A stretch of DNA of 64,000 nucleotides from Thermincola carboxydiphila. GTDB lineage: Bacteria; Bacillota; Thermincolia; Thermincolales; UBA2595. The notes under the pieces are model-generated. The model was not told the DNA's origin, did no database searches, and saw only the letters and a program-made list of their open reading frames with translations. This document shows positions 43,786 to 52,453 of this stretch, piece after piece; within the stretch, counting starts at the first letter, position 1, and every line of letters begins with the position of its first letter. The translations under genes were made by a program, and so were the position numbers. The stretch covers positions 1-64,000 of the forward strand of contig JAENZJ010000013.1 in NCBI GenBank assembly GCA_016841325.1, in the 5' to 3' direction.

Positions 43786-44524
43786 AAACAGGGGGACCCG
43801 GATTGACAGGCTTGACCCCAGGACCAAGGTGTCCTGGCTGATTCTGATGGTTATCCTGGCATTGGTGAATACCAATTACGGAGTCCTGGTCCTTTTGCCG
43901 GTGGTTGTTTTGCTCAGTTCACGGGCAGCCGGTATCCCCCTGCGCACCTTTACCCACCCTGTCCTGGTTCTGGCCCTGGCAGCGCTACAGTTGTTTATCA
44001 TTCAACTGCTTTTCTGCAGGGAAGGTTACCCGATAGCTGCCCTTGGGCCGCTGGAAATTTACAGTGGTGCTGTCCCCCTGGCGTTAACCGCGGCCCTGCG
44101 CCTCAGTGTAATTGTACTTGCCGGGATGCAGTTTATGCTTTGGACTGCTCCGTCCGACCTGGTCCTGATGCTGGTTAAAGCCCGTATCCCGTACCGTTTT
44201 GCCATGCTTGCAGGACTGGCAATGAGGTTTTTACCCCTGATGGAACGGGAATTGGCCGGAATTCTGGAGAGCCAGTCTTCCCGGGGGGTTACCATGAGGA
44301 CTCCATTCCAGAAGATAACTGCCCTGCTGCCGGTGACAATGCCATTCCTCTACCGTTCCTTCCGGAGGGCCGGGGAGACTGCACTGGCCATGGAGCTGCG
44401 CGGCTTTGGGCGATACCCGGAGAGGACGTTTCTTTATGATTTAAAAATCAGCCCTTGGGAGAAATTTTCCGTTATCCTGATGAGTGGAGGCTGTTTTCTG
44501 GTTATCTGGCTGAATAAATTTTAG
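43763..44524 (+). CDS. ecfT: ECF transporter T-component
   Basis: The 253-residue membrane protein starts at TTG 43763, overlapping the ATPase by 23 nt with GGAGGGGC in front. It has about five TM helices and the EcfT coupling motifs near ESQSSRGVTMR and RGF (AMELRGFG). It ends in TAG. The frame continues without a stop through four codons into the ATG of the next gene, so amber readthrough would fuse T- and S-components. Confidence 0.9.
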   Translation: MALFAGYKNRGTRIDRLDPRTKVSWLILMVILALVNTNYGVLVLLPVVVLLSSRAAGIPLRTFTHPVLVLALAALQLFIIQLLFCREGYPIAALGPLEIYSGAVPLALTAALRLSVIVLAGMQFMLWTAPSDLVLMLVKARIPYRFAMLAGLAMRFLPLMERELAGILESQSSRGVTMRTPFQKITALLPVTMPFLYRSFRRAGETALAMELRGFGRYPERTFLYDLKISPWEKFSVILMSGGCFLVIWLNKF

Positions 44525-44536
44525 GAGGTTTTTATA

Positions 44537-45103
44537 ATGAAAACAAATGCACCGGAAGTAAATGTTTCTTTGCGTGCAAAGTCTTTCTGGAGGACTGATA
44601 CCAGGGCCCTGGTTGGCGCTGTGGTCCTGGGTGTGGCTTTTGTGCTGGTCCAGCAGATTGCCCACCACATTGATGCTGTGGTCTGGCCGCCTCTGGTTAT
44701 CATTGGCGGGATCACCTGGGCCACATTTACCGGACTGATTACACTGATTTTCCGCCAGCCGGCAGGAATCATCATGGGAGAAATACAGGCCTTGATTGCC
44801 GTGGCTTCAGGGCTTTCACCACTGGCTGTGTTTTTTATTCCTGCCAACGGACTGGGTTCCCTGGCCTATTCACTGGCTGCACAGAAGCTGTCCATGGAGA
44901 AATGGAGCCATCACTTTATCGCTCAGTGCCTGGCCAATATTTCCGGAAATATCTGTGTCGGGGCAGGGCTGTATGTGCTCCTGAAGCTTCCCCTGAACGC
45001 AGTTTTGGTTTCATCAGCAGTGACTGCGGCAGTGGGAATTATCGGGGCCACAATTCTGACCAAAATGATCAGTGATTCTCTGAGGAGGGCCGGACTGATA
45101 TAA
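44537..45103 (+). CDS. ECF transporter S-component, probable cobalamin binder
   Basis: The 188-residue membrane protein has about six hydrophobic segments. Layout and position next to EcfT and EcfA make it the substrate-binding subunit, and the upstream cobalamin riboswitch indicates corrinoid transport (inference). The methylamine pathway in this window depends on corrinoids. ATG 44537 follows TAGGAGG. Confidence 0.8.
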   Translation: MKTNAPEVNVSLRAKSFWRTDTRALVGAVVLGVAFVLVQQIAHHIDAVVWPPLVIIGGITWATFTGLITLIFRQPAGIIMGEIQALIAVASGLSPLAVFFIPANGLGSLAYSLAAQKLSMEKWSHHFIAQCLANISGNICVGAGLYVLLKLPLNAVLVSSAVTAAVGIIGATILTKMISDSLRRAGLI

Positions 45104-45114
45104 CCTCAGGCTCT

Positions 45115-45165
45115 GGAAATGACCGTGGGGGTATATGGTGAGCTATTGTACCGATTTTCAACACC
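45115..45165 (+). repeat. solo end related to the 25-kb MITE-like element
   Basis: GGAAATGACCG then TATGGTGA, TTGTA and CGATTTTC match the left terminal repeat at 25110-25158 in order and spacing. No second inverted copy is visible nearby. It occupies the space between the ECF S-component and the ubiD ribosome-binding site. Confidence 0.55.
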
Positions 45166-45185
45166 TGACAATAAGGAGGAAGATT

Positions 45186-46562
45186 ATGAACCAGGACTGG
45201 CGAGACCTGATTGAAAAACTTGAAGCAAAGGGAGAAGTGGTGCGGATTCCGGGCCATGTCTCCCGCGATTACGAGATAAGCGCTCTGATGATGGACCTGG
45301 AAAAAAAGCACCGCTATCCTATGGTAATCTTTGAAAATGTTGCTGACAGCAGTTTTCCTGTGGTAACCAATGCCCTGGCCCCCCGGAGCCGTCTGGCAGC
45401 AGCCATGGGAGTGGCGGAACAGGATCTGGCCGCCGAATATGGCCGCAGGATCCAGCTGCGGCCCGGTGTCAGGAAGATTGACAGGGCCCCTTTTGAGGCC
45501 AACCTGATGCAAGAGGACCAGGTGGACCTGACCCGGTTGCCCATTCTGACCCATTTCCCTATTGATGCCGGACCATATATCACTTCCGGCCTTTGTGTGG
45601 CCCGCGACCCGGAGACAGGGGCTGAGACTCTCGGGTTTCACCGCATGCAGCTTAAGGGGCGCAATAAGCTGGGGATCAGTTTCCATTCCCGGCAGAGGCT
45701 CTGGGAATATTTCCGCCGTTCTGAGGAGAAGGGGCAAAACCTTGAGGCCGCCGTGGTCATAGGTATACATCCCAACATTGCCCTTGGTTCCATGGCCCTG
45801 ATACCTTACCATGAAGGCAAATACAGCGCCATTGGCGGCCTTTTTGAAGCCCCCCTTGAAGTATCCGGATGCCGGACGGTGAACCTGGATGTCCCTGCCT
45901 GGGCGGAAATTGTGCTTGAGGGTGAAATCCTGGCCGGGGTCAGGGAACAGGAAGGCCCGTTTGCCGAGTTTACCAATTACGCCTGTTACCGCAGTACGGA
46001 AAACGTGTTCCGGGTCAAGGCTGTCCAATACCGCGAGGGGGCGCTCTTCCATGATATTACTCCCGGAATGAGCTCTGAACACATCACCATTGTGGCCGTC
46101 CAGAGAGAAGGGGATGTCTTAAATGCCCTGAACCGGACCCTGCCTAATATCAAGGCCGTCCATGCCCCCTTTTCCTCCTGTGGTCTTTTTCACTGCTACA
46201 TATCCATGAAAAAGATTGCCGAGGGGCAGCCACAGCAGGCCATTTTTGCGGCCCTCGGAGTAGACCATAATATTAAAATGGTGGTAGTTGTCGATGAGGA
46301 TGTTGATGTCTTTGACGAACGGGAAGTCCTCTGGGCCATGGCCACCCGCCTGCAGGCTGACAGGGGAGTGACCATTGTTCCCCAGCACCTGGGCATGGGC
46401 TGCACCCTGGATCCGTCAACCGATGAACTGAGCCGGACAGCCAAAATGGGGATTGATGCCACCAAACCCATGAGCGGTTATGTGCCCACTATTGAAATTG
46501 ATGACAGCGTGCGCAGCCGGGTACAGAGATTCTGGCCTGACCTGGGGTTGGCAAATGAATGA
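45186..46562 (+). CDS. UbiD-family decarboxylase
   Basis: The 458-residue enzyme is of the prenyl-FMN-dependent UbiD family. It starts at ATG 45186 after AAGGAGGA. The family pattern includes DWRDLIEKLEAKGEVVRI at the N-terminus, VTNALAPRSRLAAAMG, GREQEGPFAEFTNY-like VREQEGPFAEFTNY (the E(X)nR-E region) and VDEDVDVFDEREVLWA. The substrate is not evident. HyuA/HyuB-type genes follow within 20 nt, suggesting a joint (de)carboxylation and ring-metabolism function. Confidence 0.88.
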   Translation: MNQDWRDLIEKLEAKGEVVRIPGHVSRDYEISALMMDLEKKHRYPMVIFENVADSSFPVVTNALAPRSRLAAAMGVAEQDLAAEYGRRIQLRPGVRKIDRAPFEANLMQEDQVDLTRLPILTHFPIDAGPYITSGLCVARDPETGAETLGFHRMQLKGRNKLGISFHSRQRLWEYFRRSEEKGQNLEAAVVIGIHPNIALGSMALIPYHEGKYSAIGGLFEAPLEVSGCRTVNLDVPAWAEIVLEGEILAGVREQEGPFAEFTNYACYRSTENVFRVKAVQYREGALFHDITPGMSSEHITIVAVQREGDVLNALNRTLPNIKAVHAPFSSCGLFHCYISMKKIAEGQPQQAIFAALGVDHNIKMVVVVDEDVDVFDEREVLWAMATRLQADRGVTIVPQHLGMGCTLDPSTDELSRTAKMGIDATKPMSGYVPTIEIDDSVRSRVQRFWPDLGLANE

Positions 46563-46580
46563 CAGTCTGGGGGATGAAGC

Positions 46581-48686
46581 ATGTACAGGGTAGCTATTGA
46601 TACCGGAGGGACATTTACAGACATTGCAGCCGTGAACAAATCCGGACAAATGATGATGCTTAAGAGTCCGACCGACAGGGAGGACCCGGCCCGGGGTATA
46701 GTTTCGGCCCTGGCCGAAATGGCCGGCTGTTGGGGCCTGGACCTGACATCTTTTCTGGGTCAGACTGAGCAGATTATTCACGGGACCACTCTTGTCCTTA
46801 ATGCTCTTCTGGAAGGACGCGGTTCCCGGACGGCCCTGCTGACCACCGAAGGTTTCCGTGATGCCCTGGAGATACGGCGGTCACGCAGGGAAAACCAGTG
46901 GGATTTGCGGGCACCGGTCCCCAGAGTCCTGGTCCCGCGCCGGCTGCGCCTGGGGGTCAGGGAACGCCTGGATTACCGGGGAGAGGTTGTAATTCCCCTG
47001 GACCGGGAACAACTGAAAAAGACGGTCCTCCGCCTTCAGGCAGAGGGTGTGGAGTCAGTGGCGGTTTGTTTCCTCTTTTCTTTTCAGAACCCGGCCCATG
47101 AGGAAGCTGCTGCTGCAGTACTCCGGGAGTCCCTGCCGGGAGTAGTGGTAACCACATCGGCAGAGGTATCACCCAGGATCAGAGAGTATGAGCGAACTAC
47201 CACAGTTGTCCGAAATGCTTACCTGACTCCTGTCCTGGCTGCATATCTGGACCGGCTTGAAGAAAAGCTGGCCGCTTATAGCGATAACCGGCCCATTTAC
47301 CTGATGCTGAACAGCGGCGGCCTGACTGATGCCAGGACTGTGAAGAATTTTGCCGTCAAGACCCTCCTCTCTGGTCCGGCCGGGGGAGCCCAGGGCGGGC
47401 AGGGAATGGCACAGGCCCTGCAAAGGCCTGACCTGGTGGTCGCCGACATGGGGGGGACCAGTTTTGATGTCACTCTGGTGGTGGACGGCAAATGCAGGCA
47501 GGTACCTGAAGCTGAACTGGCCGGACACCCGGTTACTTTACCCATGACTGATATCCGGTCCATCGGGGCCGGAGGAGGCAGTGTGGCTTCAGTTGATGAA
47601 AGCGGCCGGCTGTTGGTGGGGCCGCGTTCGGCCGGTTCTGTACCGGGGCCGGCCTGTTACGGGCGCGGGGGGACAGAACCTACTGTTACAGATGCCGCCT
47701 TGCTGTTGGGCCTGCTGAATCCGGAGAGTTTCCTTGGTGGCAGGCTCAGGCTGGATTATAACAGGGCTTTTGCTGCTGTGAGGGATAATATTGCTGTCCC
47801 CCTGGGGCTGGATGTGGCTGAAGCTGCCCTTGCAATATATCGCATTGCGGCAGCCAGGATGGCTGATGCCATTAGACTGGTCACCGTCCGGCAGGGGCTT
47901 GACCCGCGGCAGTTTGCCCTGGTGGCTGCCGGTGGGGCTTTTCCGCTTTTTGCCGGCCTGATTGCCGGTGAAATGGAGATGAGGGAGGCAATTGTACCGC
48001 TGCAGGGCCCTGTTTTTTGCGCCTGGGGTATGTTAGGGGCATCCCGGCAGATGGATCTGTCCCGGACATGCCTGATATCATCCGGGGCCTTTGAGTGCGA
48101 TGCCCTTAATGCCCTGGTGGGAGACATGCTGGCAGAGGGCAATGCAGACCTGGACAGATATGGGGTTCCTGTACCGGAACGGGAAACAGAACTTACCCTG
48201 GAAATGAAATATCAGGACCAACACCACGAGATCAGCATTAATCCGGGGGAATTGAGGTTTGGGCCTTCATCTGCTGCCAGCATCAATCATGCCTTCCATA
48301 AGCGCCACAGGGAGTTATTCGGTTATGATGAACCCGGCAAGCCGTGGGAAATCGTCAATGTCAGGCTGGTATGCCGGGAAAGGGCGGGGGGTTATGTGTA
48401 CCCTGCACCCGGTTATTGGACGGGGGATAATACTGAGGGCCCAATAAGTCCCCCGGCAGAATGCCGTGAGGTGATGACCGGCCCTGCAGGGTGGCAGGCG
48501 GTAAAGGTCTATGGGGCTGCAGGGGTGCCGCCGGAGGTTTCCGGCCCGGCTTTGCTGGAGTTCCCTTACACCACTGTTCTGGTCCCCGCAGGATTTACTG
48601 CTTCCACTAAGGCACAGGGCTGTATCTCATTGTGCCGGGAAGTGCAGAATACAAAAAAACGGGAGGAGTGCTGCAATGAATCCTGA
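46581..48686 (+). CDS. hyuA: hydantoinase/oxoprolinase A-type protein (HyuA)
   Basis: The 701-residue protein has an actin-like ATPase fold. IDTGGTFTDIA at residues 6-15 and DMGGTSFDVTLV near 290 are the two phosphate motifs. The family includes N-methylhydantoinase A, 5-oxoprolinase and the acetone carboxylase beta subunit. ATG 46581 follows GGGGGATG. It overlaps the HyuB gene by 11 nt. N-methylhydantoin degradation yields methylated amines, but an acetone/acetophenone carboxylase role is equally possible given the adjacent UbiD. Confidence 0.9.
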   Translation: MYRVAIDTGGTFTDIAAVNKSGQMMMLKSPTDREDPARGIVSALAEMAGCWGLDLTSFLGQTEQIIHGTTLVLNALLEGRGSRTALLTTEGFRDALEIRRSRRENQWDLRAPVPRVLVPRRLRLGVRERLDYRGEVVIPLDREQLKKTVLRLQAEGVESVAVCFLFSFQNPAHEEAAAAVLRESLPGVVVTTSAEVSPRIREYERTTTVVRNAYLTPVLAAYLDRLEEKLAAYSDNRPIYLMLNSGGLTDARTVKNFAVKTLLSGPAGGAQGGQGMAQALQRPDLVVADMGGTSFDVTLVVDGKCRQVPEAELAGHPVTLPMTDIRSIGAGGGSVASVDESGRLLVGPRSAGSVPGPACYGRGGTEPTVTDAALLLGLLNPESFLGGRLRLDYNRAFAAVRDNIAVPLGLDVAEAALAIYRIAAARMADAIRLVTVRQGLDPRQFALVAAGGAFPLFAGLIAGEMEMREAIVPLQGPVFCAWGMLGASRQMDLSRTCLISSGAFECDALNALVGDMLAEGNADLDRYGVPVPERETELTLEMKYQDQHHEISINPGELRFGPSSAASINHAFHKRHRELFGYDEPGKPWEIVNVRLVCRERAGGYVYPAPGYWTGDNTEGPISPPAECREVMTGPAGWQAVKVYGAAGVPPEVSGPALLEFPYTTVLVPAGFTASTKAQGCISLCREVQNTKKREECCNES

Positions 48687-50463
48687 GACCGGCACCCGTA
48701 CTGAACGTGTCATCCTCCAGGCAGTAATTGCCAACCGCCTGGACAGTATAGCCAGGGAGATGGGCCTGGTCCTGGAAAGGTCAGCCCGTTCGCCCATTTT
48801 TGCCGAGGCCTGTGATTTTGCCTGTGGGATATGTAATGACAGGGGTGAACTGGTATCCCAGCTGAGTGGTATCCCTATTTTGGCCACGGCAGGTTCCTTC
48901 AGTGTCCGGGCAGTATTGGAACGTTACGGGGATAAGATAGAGGATGGAGATGTTTTTATCGTCAATGACCCATATTACGGAGGTAATCACCTTCCTGACA
49001 TAGGCATTATCACTCCGGTATTTGACGGGGGAAAACTGCTTTTTTTCTGTGTCAGCCGGGCACACCACGGGGATATCGGGGGTTCGGCGGCAGGGAGCTA
49101 TAACCCCAGGGCCACGGAAATTTTTCAGGAGGGAGTGCGCATTCCGCCTCTCCGTCTGGTCAGCCGGGGTGTTATGGTGGAAGATGTCCTGGACCTGATA
49201 ACTTATAACACCAGGAATCCCGGGATGCTTAAGAGTGACCTGTTAGCCCAGATAGGGGCAAACCGGATCGGGCGCCTGCGTATTCTGGAGATGCTGGAGC
49301 AGTACCGGGCAGAAGCTGTCTGCCGGACGGTTGAGGAGATACTGGACCAGGCTGAAAGACTGGCCAGGGAAAGAATTGCTGCCCTGCCGGAGGGGGTCTT
49401 TACCGGTGTTGAGCTGGTAGATGATGACGGGTTTCAGAAGGAACCGATCCGTATTGAGGCCAGGGTCATCAAAAAGAGTGACAGCCTTACTGTGGATTTT
49501 ACCGGCACTGACCCTCAGGTCAGGGGGTTTGTGAATACATCTATTGTTACAACGACAACAGCTTCCTGTATAGCCGTATTATGGGTCCTGGGACCCGATG
49601 TCCCCAGAAACGGCGGCGCTTTTAGGGCCATCACGGTTAATGCCCCCCAGGGTTCCCTGGTAAATCCGCTCCCACCTGCTCCGGTAACTTTGAGTACCCT
49701 TACCCCCGCTGGAGAGATTATTTCCGCTATTTTCAGAGCACTGGCAGCAGCAGTTCCGGAGCGGATACCGGCCGGTTTTGGCCGTTACTGTGGCCCGTCA
49801 TTTTACGGAGTTGACCCCCGTACGGGCAGGTTTTATGTTGGCTTTGCCTTTTGTGCCCTGGGGTCAGGCGGCGGGATGGACGGCCTGGACGGCAGTCCCT
49901 ACATGGCCCCTATATCCAATTACGGAGGAGTGCGGACACCGAACATTGAGTCCAATGAAGTCCAGTATCCCCATATTACTCTCTGTCACGAACTGGAGCC
50001 TGGTACTGCCGGGGCGGGCCGTTACCGCGGCGGGCCGGGCATCAGGTATGCCATCAGGTTTTATGACCCTGACCCGGGGATTGTCATGTTTGGTGATGGG
50101 ATGAAGATTCCCCCATACGGTCTGAGCGGGGGAGGACCCGGGAGCCTGAATAAAGCGCTCCTCCGCACACGCGGGCAGGAGATTCCGCTGATGAGCAAGG
50201 AGAGCCCGCGGCAGCTACAGCCCGGGGACTCAGTAGTGATGGTATCTTCAGGGGGCGGAGGCTGGGGCAAACCTTTGGAACGGGAACCTGAACTTGTCCT
50301 GCGGGACGTACAGGACGGTATTATTACAATTGAAACAGCCAGGAAAACCTATGGTGTGGTCATTGAGAAAACAGGCGGTAACCCGGCCAAAGAGCAACAG
50401 GCAGTTAATTTTGCCGAGACCAGAATTCTGAGAAGGAAAATGCTGACCGGGAACGCAGGATAA
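48676..50463 (+). CDS. hyuB: hydantoinase B-type protein (HyuB)
   Basis: The 595-residue protein starts at ATG 48676 behind GGGAGGAG; the frame is open earlier but inside hyuA. Family motifs include ACDFACGICNDRGELVSQ, VNDPYYGGNHLPDI, SRAHHGDIGG and the Gly-rich GGGGWGKPLERE near the end. It pairs with HyuA as the partner subunit of an ATP-dependent hydantoinase or carboxylase. Confidence 0.9.
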   Translation: MNPETGTRTERVILQAVIANRLDSIAREMGLVLERSARSPIFAEACDFACGICNDRGELVSQLSGIPILATAGSFSVRAVLERYGDKIEDGDVFIVNDPYYGGNHLPDIGIITPVFDGGKLLFFCVSRAHHGDIGGSAAGSYNPRATEIFQEGVRIPPLRLVSRGVMVEDVLDLITYNTRNPGMLKSDLLAQIGANRIGRLRILEMLEQYRAEAVCRTVEEILDQAERLARERIAALPEGVFTGVELVDDDGFQKEPIRIEARVIKKSDSLTVDFTGTDPQVRGFVNTSIVTTTTASCIAVLWVLGPDVPRNGGAFRAITVNAPQGSLVNPLPPAPVTLSTLTPAGEIISAIFRALAAAVPERIPAGFGRYCGPSFYGVDPRTGRFYVGFAFCALGSGGGMDGLDGSPYMAPISNYGGVRTPNIESNEVQYPHITLCHELEPGTAGAGRYRGGPGIRYAIRFYDPDPGIVMFGDGMKIPPYGLSGGGPGSLNKALLRTRGQEIPLMSKESPRQLQPGDSVVMVSSGGGGWGKPLEREPELVLRDVQDGIITIETARKTYGVVIEKTGGNPAKEQQAVNFAETRILRRKMLTGNAG

Positions 50464-50560
50464 GGAGTCAAAATTCAGGAGACAGGAGTCAGAATAAGAG
50501 AAGGGTTAGCATTCTGAATTCTGACTCCTGAATTCTGACTTCTTTTGCAGCTTTGCTGCG
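50464..50560 (+). repeat. intergenic REP-like inverted repeat
   Basis: Imperfect inverted arms, 50464-50495 (GGAGTCAAAATTCAGGAG then CAGGAGTCAGAAT) and 50511-50542 (ATTCTGAATTCTGACTCC then TGAATTCTGAC), are built from the unit GGAGTCAGAATTC. A small hairpin GCAGC-TTT-GCTGC (50548-50560) follows. The region after hyuB up to 50669 has no gene. It probably also terminates hyuB transcription. Confidence 0.6.
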
Positions 50561-50669
50561 TATGGTATAACATCAGTAAACCGGTAAATACTATACCTGC
50601 ATGGACTATAATCATTACTTACTCAATATTCACCCTTATTTAATCCAGCAGATTCAGTGGAGGTAGGAA

Positions 50670-51377
50670 ATGAGCGGTTTACAGTTACCCCAGTTTAAAC
50701 GGCTGCCCAATCACATTGGTATTATTCCTGACGGCAACCGCAGGTGGGCCGAAGCCCGGGGGATGACCAGGGAATGCGGTTATGAAAACGGCATCGGACC
50801 GGGGCTGCAGCTCTACGAGTTCTGCCGTGAGCTGGGCATCAAAGAACTAACCTTCTATGGTTTTACTCAGGATAATACCAAGAGGCCGCTTTCCCAGAAG
50901 AAGGCTTTTAAACAAGCATGTGTCGATGCTGTCCTAAAACTGTCAAAGTGTGATGCTGCCCTAAGGGTCATCGGCAATGTTGATTCCCCGTCATTTCCGC
51001 GTGAACTGATACCATACACCAACAGGATTTCTTTCGGAAAAGGTTCCATCAAAATAAATTTTCTCGTCAATTACGGCTGGCAGTGGGACCTGAACCACGG
51101 GTTGACCGGTTCGGCCGGGAAAGGCACTAACGGGAAAGGCTCTAATGGGAAAGGTACTAAGAAGGGGTTCTATCAGCACCTGGCATCTTCCGATGTCTCC
51201 AGGGTTGATTTGATTATCCGCTGGGGCGGCCGAAGAAGGCTGAGCGGGTTTTTGCCGGTACAGTCGATATATTCGGATTTTTATATCATTGATGATTACT
51301 GGCCGGACTTCACTCCGGAACACCTCTTTGAAGCCCTCAGGTGGTATGAGGGACAGGATATTACCCTGGGAGGATGA
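50670..51377 (+). CDS. UppS-family cis-prenyltransferase
   Basis: The 235-residue enzyme has the isoprenyl-diphosphate motif HIGIIPDGNRRWAEARG, with catalytic Asp21. The C-terminal RWGGRRRLSGFLPVQSIYSDFY is the region that binds the allylic substrate. It differs from housekeeping UppS in having PDGNRRWA rather than MDGNGRWA, and a repeated Gly-Lys-rich insertion at about 150-165. A specialised polyprenyl synthase is likely (inference). ATG 50670 follows GGAGG. Confidence 0.85.
   Translation: MSGLQLPQFKRLPNHIGIIPDGNRRWAEARGMTRECGYENGIGPGLQLYEFCRELGIKELTFYGFTQDNTKRPLSQKKAFKQACVDAVLKLSKCDAALRVIGNVDSPSFPRELIPYTNRISFGKGSIKINFLVNYGWQWDLNHGLTGSAGKGTNGKGSNGKGTKKGFYQHLASSDVSRVDLIIRWGGRRRLSGFLPVQSIYSDFYIIDDYWPDFTPEHLFEALRWYEGQDITLGG
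51117..51161 (+). repeat. three 15-bp tandem repeats inside the UppS-like gene
   Basis: GGGAAAGGCACTAAC and two close variants run head to tail at 51117, 51132 and 51147, encoding G-K-G-T/S-N three times. The insertion is in frame and lies at a surface-loop-like position between the LVNYGWQWD and HLASSDVSRVD segments. Confidence 0.8.
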
Positions 51378-51401
51378 ACAAACAATAAAGGGGTTTTTGA
51401 C

Positions 51402-51914
51402 ATGGTCCAAATCGGTAACTTTCATGTCGGCGCTGCCGATTCAGTTAAACAGCCGGTGCTTAGCACAGGGGAAGCATATATCCTGTGGGACATGTTAATG
51501 TCAAGATATGATGCCATTATGATGACCCAGACTTACCAGAACCTGGCCCATGACCCGGAATTCCGTCTGATACTTACCCAGGGGCTGGGCCGGACCCTGG
51601 AAAAACAGGTTAATAAACTGGAAATGGAATTGGACAGGTATAAAATACCCCTGCCGCCGCGGCCTCCCAAGAGTGTCAATTATGAGGCCCAGTCAGGGGT
51701 CTTCCGGGATGAGTTTCTCTTCAGGAGAATTTTTACCAGTATTCAGGGTTTTCTTGACCACCATATCTGGGCTATCAGGGTGACTGTGGTCAATGATCCC
51801 CTCCGGCAGATGTTCATTGGTTTTGCCCTTGATGAAGTGGATGTCTTCCATGACCTCTGTAAATACGGCAAACTGAAGGGCTGGCTTACTATACCGCCAA
51901 TGCATAACTGTTAA
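51402..51914 (+). CDS. DUF3231 protein
   Basis: The 170-residue soluble protein starts at ATG 51402. The sequence is mostly helical, with a ferritin-like half (GEAYILWDMLMSRYDAIMMTQTYQNLAHDPEF) and a C-terminal HDLCKYGKLKGWLTIPP ending typical of DUF3231. The family is common in spore formers, sometimes beside coat proteins, and its function is unknown. It is a tandem paralogue of the next gene. Confidence 0.8.
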   Translation: MVQIGNFHVGAADSVKQPVLSTGEAYILWDMLMSRYDAIMMTQTYQNLAHDPEFRLILTQGLGRTLEKQVNKLEMELDRYKIPLPPRPPKSVNYEAQSGVFRDEFLFRRIFTSIQGFLDHHIWAIRVTVVNDPLRQMFIGFALDEVDVFHDLCKYGKLKGWLTIPPMHNC

Positions 51915-51934
51915 AACAGTAAAGGAGTACAGCC

Positions 51935-52453
51935 ATGCAGATAGGTAACTTTCACATTGGACCGGCAGATAAAGTAAAAGAACCAACCATCACAGCAGGG
52001 GAGGTTTATCTCCTGTGGGATAACCTGGTGATCAGATATGACCTTGTTGAGCTAATGCAGATATATCAGAATTTTGCCCATGACCCTGACTTTAAAAATT
52101 TGCTGGAAGGTGATATTCAGGTCTGGGAAAAACAGATTAACAGAATTGAACAGGTGATGAACAAATATAAGCTGCCCATGCCTGACAGGTATCCCAAGAG
52201 TGCCAGTTTTACAGCTGAGTCCGGTATTGTTAAGGACCAGCTTTTGTTCCGGAGGGTATTTACCACAGCCCAGGATATTCTCGAATTATGTATCCGGTCC
52301 TTGCGGGCTTTTGTCGTTAATGATGAACTGAGGAATATGTTTGCAGATTTTTTTGAGAAAAAACTGCATGTATATGATGAGTTGTGCATGTACGGCAAAG
52401 TTAAGGGCTGGCTGGCCATCCCGCCAATGATGAATAACAACCAGCAGAGCTGA
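51935..52453 (+). CDS. DUF3231 protein (tandem paralogue)
   Basis: The 172-residue protein is alignable with the previous one over its whole length (MQIGNFHIGPAD, GEVYLLWDNLVIRYD, NFAHDPDF, YGKVKGWLAIPP). ATG 51935 follows AAAGGAG. It arose by tandem duplication. Its stop is directly adjacent to the stop of the convergent cardiolipin synthase gene. Confidence 0.8.
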   Translation: MQIGNFHIGPADKVKEPTITAGEVYLLWDNLVIRYDLVELMQIYQNFAHDPDFKNLLEGDIQVWEKQINRIEQVMNKYKLPMPDRYPKSASFTAESGIVKDQLLFRRVFTTAQDILELCIRSLRAFVVNDELRNMFADFFEKKLHVYDELCMYGKVKGWLAIPPMMNNNQQS

